Shown piece by piece: positions 61,742-64,000 of a stretch of 64,000 bases of DNA. The position numbers and the translations under genes are program-made. The stretch is from JANMDR01 sp043760555. GTDB lineage: Bacteria; Pseudomonadota; Gammaproteobacteria; Burkholderiales; Usitatibacteraceae. The stretch lies in NCBI GenBank assembly GCA_043760555.1, contig JAYUOW010000254.1, forward strand, positions 3,324 to 67,323, read 5' to 3'. Under the pieces are notes generated by a model that was not told where the DNA came from, did not search any database, and saw nothing but the letters and a program-made list of their open reading frames with translations. Every line of letters begins with the position of its first letter. The stretch's first letter is position 1.

Positions 61742-62689
61742 ATGGAATATTTTTTAAAAAAAATGGTGCTGTTGCTGTGCACGCTGTGTTTTTTGGTGAA
61801 TATAAACTTCATTTATGCCCGCGAAGTATCGACAACAAGCTATAGAGCCCGTCTTGTAGAACTTAAATCTGCAATTGAAACCCCTGACGATGCCGCGCGG
61901 TTAGATAACCAAGATTTACGCAAATCAGCGAAAGTGAGTGCTGCTTATACAAAGCTAGGTTTTGAATCTGTTGACCAAAATACGCTATTGACGGTCAACG
62001 ACGACGAATTGCGTGCGCTATTTGAGGCCGCTTACGAAGCAGCGTTTTACACCAAAACGCAAAGTTATAACGATCTCATGAGGCAGTTTTTTGCAGAAGC
62101 AAAAAATCGAAAATTGAATGTAAATCAAGAATTGCGCGATTACTATGACATGTTGATTCGCACGCGAGACTTCGAAGGGGGCAGCCGATTAGCAGCCAAA
62201 TTCCCAGAAATTATTAAAGCGCTGTTACCTAAGCTAGAAGTAAGTGCCGGTGTGCGGGCGGGGCTTGCCTCAGAATGGGTTTTTAGCGAATCAGAGCGTG
62301 TCGCAATTCTTCAACCCGCAAAATTAAACGTCGATTGGTTAATGTTAGTAGTATCTCGCCCGCAATGCGCATTTTCGCGAATTGCATTGGAGTCTATTTA
62401 TGCGGATGCAGGGTTATCCAACCTGTTGGCGGGTCACACAAAATGGATCATGGGCCAAGGTAATGACTTTAATTTTGATCTCTATCAACACTGGAATAAG
62501 AAATATCCCCACGCTCCAGTAACCTTAGTGCACAAAAATAGCGAGTGGCCTTTGGACAGTCTATCCTCGACGCCAATATTCTATTTTCTACAACACGGCA
62601 AAGTGATTGAGTCGTTTTCTGGTTGGCCAAAAGACGGTAGTCATAAAGCAAAACTCATCGCGGCACTTGATCGTATCGCCCCAAAATAG
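61742..62689 (+). CDS. Exported thioredoxin-fold protein
   Basis: The 315-residue protein starts with a signal peptide (about 1-26). Helical segments (30-190) follow. The C-terminal part (197-313) resembles a thioredoxin fold: VDWLMLVVSRPQCAFSRIA, with one cysteine (C209) in the active-site position, followed by STPIFYF, a likely cis-proline loop (P278), and GKVIESFSGWP. The CxxC pair is reduced to one cysteine (CAFS). I do not know the family. Position suggests that it folds, reduces or handles the cysteine-tailed protein from the gene before it; this is inferred. Confidence 0.65.
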   Translation: MEYFLKKMVLLLCTLCFLVNINFIYAREVSTTSYRARLVELKSAIETPDDAARLDNQDLRKSAKVSAAYTKLGFESVDQNTLLTVNDDELRALFEAAYEAAFYTKTQSYNDLMRQFFAEAKNRKLNVNQELRDYYDMLIRTRDFEGGSRLAAKFPEIIKALLPKLEVSAGVRAGLASEWVFSESERVAILQPAKLNVDWLMLVVSRPQCAFSRIALESIYADAGLSNLLAGHTKWIMGQGNDFNFDLYQHWNKKYPHAPVTLVHKNSEWPLDSLSSTPIFYFLQHGKVIESFSGWPKDGSHKAKLIAALDRIAPK

Positions 62690-62754
62690 GGTGCTCAGCA
62701 TGTGTCAACTTTGCCGTCTCGCTCAAAAAAATAGGCAGTGATACACTTCTGCTC

Positions 62755-63636
62755 ATGCCAATCAACGCCCATTTCTTTTCAATCTTGTTTAGTCCGCGCG
62801 GCGCGATTAGCTGCGTGCTGTGCGGTGGCCGCGTATGGCACGCGGCGTCGCGCACACGTATTGGCGTTGTCGCGCCCGCTTCTGCGTCGGCCTCTGCGCC
62901 AAATGTGGCGCTTGAAAAAGCGCGAACTAGGTTAAGCCCAATTTTTTGCGCCCCGTGCCAGCAAAGCCTACCGTTTTTAAACCCAAACGGCTGCCCTCAA
63001 TGCGCCATCGAAGATACCGGCGGGCATTTGTGTGGCGTATGCATCGCCCACCCGCCAAAGTTTGACGCTACCATCGCCGCTTTCCGCTACCAATTTCCGC
63101 TGGATCGTTTGGTGCAGGATTACAAATTTAATGCAAATTTCGCGCTACTAGAATTATTTGCAACTGCGTTAGCGGACAGAATGATTGACGCGGGCAACGT
63201 GCCTGAAGTGATCGTTCCCGTGCCGCTGAGCCGCCAGCGCATTGCGTCACGCGGATTTAATCAGGCGGCGCTGTTGGCGGATGCGGTGGCGCAGAAACTG
63301 AACGCGTCGCAAAGGGTACGAGTAGAAAAAAATTGGCTAGAAAAAGTCCGTGACACGCCAGCCCAAGCAGGTTTGCCGCTGGAAGCCAGACGTCGCAATA
63401 TTCGCGATGCGTTCACTTTGTCTGCATCCGGTGCGGCAGCGCTTAAGGCGCAACCCAACCTAAAAATTGCCTTGCTAGATGACGTCATCACCACCGGCGC
63501 CACCTTGAGCGAAGCGGCAAAGGTGCTTAAAAATGCCGGTGCCGCACACGTAACTGCGATGGTGGTCGCGCGCGTGCCACCGCCAAGGGCGAAGACGCAA
63601 ATGCAGGTGTTGAGCGGCGGTAATTTAATTGGCTAA
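62755..63636 (+). CDS. comF: ComF-family phosphoribosyltransferase-like protein
   Basis: ComF-type proteins aid DNA uptake and have a PRPP-binding fold. The 293-residue protein has a zinc-ribbon-like N-terminus (CVLCG, CAPC, CPQC, CGVC) and the PRPP motif LLDDVITTGATLSEA near 240. VPVPLSRQRIASRGFNQA is typical. In Burkholderiales comF is commonly near bioC. A stretch of Ala/Ser/Arg (30-60) between cysteine pairs is longer than usual. Confidence 0.88.
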   Translation: MPINAHFFSILFSPRGAISCVLCGGRVWHAASRTRIGVVAPASASASAPNVALEKARTRLSPIFCAPCQQSLPFLNPNGCPQCAIEDTGGHLCGVCIAHPPKFDATIAAFRYQFPLDRLVQDYKFNANFALLELFATALADRMIDAGNVPEVIVPVPLSRQRIASRGFNQAALLADAVAQKLNASQRVRVEKNWLEKVRDTPAQAGLPLEARRRNIRDAFTLSASGAAALKAQPNLKIALLDDVITTGATLSEAAKVLKNAGAAHVTAMVVARVPPPRAKTQMQVLSGGNLIG

Positions 63637-63651
63637 TGTATAAATTATAAT

Positions 63652-63686
63652 GGCTGGAGAAGCCCTATTTTGGGGCGTCTCCAGCC
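63652..63686. repeat. 35-bp palindromic element, copy 19 (intergenic)
   Basis: Arms GGCTGGAGAAGCCC and GGGCGTCTCCAGCC flank TATTTTG. The GGAG/CTCC pairing is like copy 8. It lies between convergent comF and the S41 gene. Confidence 0.9.
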
Positions 63687-63709
63687 ATTGTTTGTAACTA
63701 AAAAAAGCC

Positions 63710-64000
63710 TTACTTCGCCCGCTCCGGCTTTGCTGGCACCACCGGTTTCCAAATCGGTTGCTTCGCTATCTTGTCTTCCAAGTATTTTATCGCTGCCGTT
63801 AACTGTGCGTCTTCGCCCTTAAACGTCGCGTGGGGTGGGTTGTCTACTTCGATGTCTGGTGTTACGCCGATGCCTTCTACTACCCATTTATTTTCTGTGG
63901 CGGTGGATACAAATGTACCTAGTTCAGCCGCGCGGACGATGCCGTTATCAACTAGGCGATTTCGGTCTGACAGCCAAATACCCGCACCTGCTGTGCGCTT
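63710..64000 (-). CDS. C-terminus of a tricorn-like S41 peptidase (gene continues beyond the window)
   Basis: The minus strand is open from 64000 to a TAA at 63712-63710: 96 residues. EGIGVTPDIEVDNPP and GEDAQLTAAIKYLED match the end of tricorn-protease-type S41 peptidases; the tail then runs PVVPAKPERAK. Catalytic residues are outside the window. Tricorn homologues degrade peptides; bacterial ones are often periplasmic. Confidence 0.85.
   Translation of the reverse strand, partial: KRTAGAGIWLSDRNRLVDNGIVRAAELGTFVSTATENKWVVEGIGVTPDIEVDNPPHATFKGEDAQLTAAIKYLEDKIAKQPIWKPVVPAKPERAK

Overview
The window is chromosomal DNA from a betaproteobacterium, most likely of the order Burkholderiales. The clues are the thrB - BPSS1780-type membrane protein pair close to polA, a bioB-bioF-bioH-bioC-bioD cluster without bioA, a hmu-type haem operon, and a large set of oar-like TonB-dependent receptors. 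Base composition is moderate. I cannot name genus or family from sequence alone. No rRNA, tRNA, CRISPR array, IS element or prophage gene was seen.

Layout. 1-5.2 kb: tail of an unknown gene, ilvA, rpiA, phoU, a BPSS1780-family membrane protein and thrB. 5.3-8.6 kb: a three-gene pilin-like operon. 8.7-13.6 kb: LOG-family protein, polA, a MazE-like orphan antitoxin fragment and a glycosyltransferase. 13.8-21.7 kb: a haem uptake and use operon read right to left (receptor, unknown gene, hmuS, hmuT, ChaN-like, hmuU, hmuV) behind a Fur-box-like site. 22-30.3 kb: a GtrB-like/DUF6311 glycosylation pair, SOUL lipoprotein, methyltransferase, MipA/OmpV and an OmpR-type two-component system. 30.5-47.6 kb: five large paralogous TonB-dependent receptors on the minus strand, with one TPR/aspartyl hydroxylase gene on the plus strand between the first two. 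The first two receptors share a long conserved leader. 48-52.7 kb: psd, DUF456, a kinase fused to a cyclic-nucleotide-binding domain, a secreted protein and an NTF2-like protein. 52.7-60.2 kb: the biotin cluster, split between bioC and bioD by a type II restriction-modification pair whose upstream region holds an inverted repeat and a perfect CTGT-N8-ACAG box. 60.2-63.7 kb: a regulatory region with a T12 tract inside a promoter spacer, then a secreted Cys-tailed protein, an intergenic hairpin, a thioredoxin-like protein and comF. The window ends in the C-terminus of a tricorn-like S41 peptidase.

The most striking feature is a family of about 19 copies of a 35-bp palindrome. Its consensus arms are GGCTGAAGACGCCC and GGGCGTCTTCAGCC around a 7-bp A/T-rich loop. 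Copies lie between genes throughout the window, and five lie inside coding sequences without breaking the frame: thrB, a pilin-like gene, hmuU, a methyltransferase gene and bioH. Paired changes in the two arms keep the hairpin. This resembles in kind the protein-invading palindromic elements known from Rickettsia, but I do not recognise this family. A second candidate system is the 60.9-62.7 kb module: a possibly phase-variable promoter driving a Cys-tailed secreted protein followed by a thioredoxin-fold partner.
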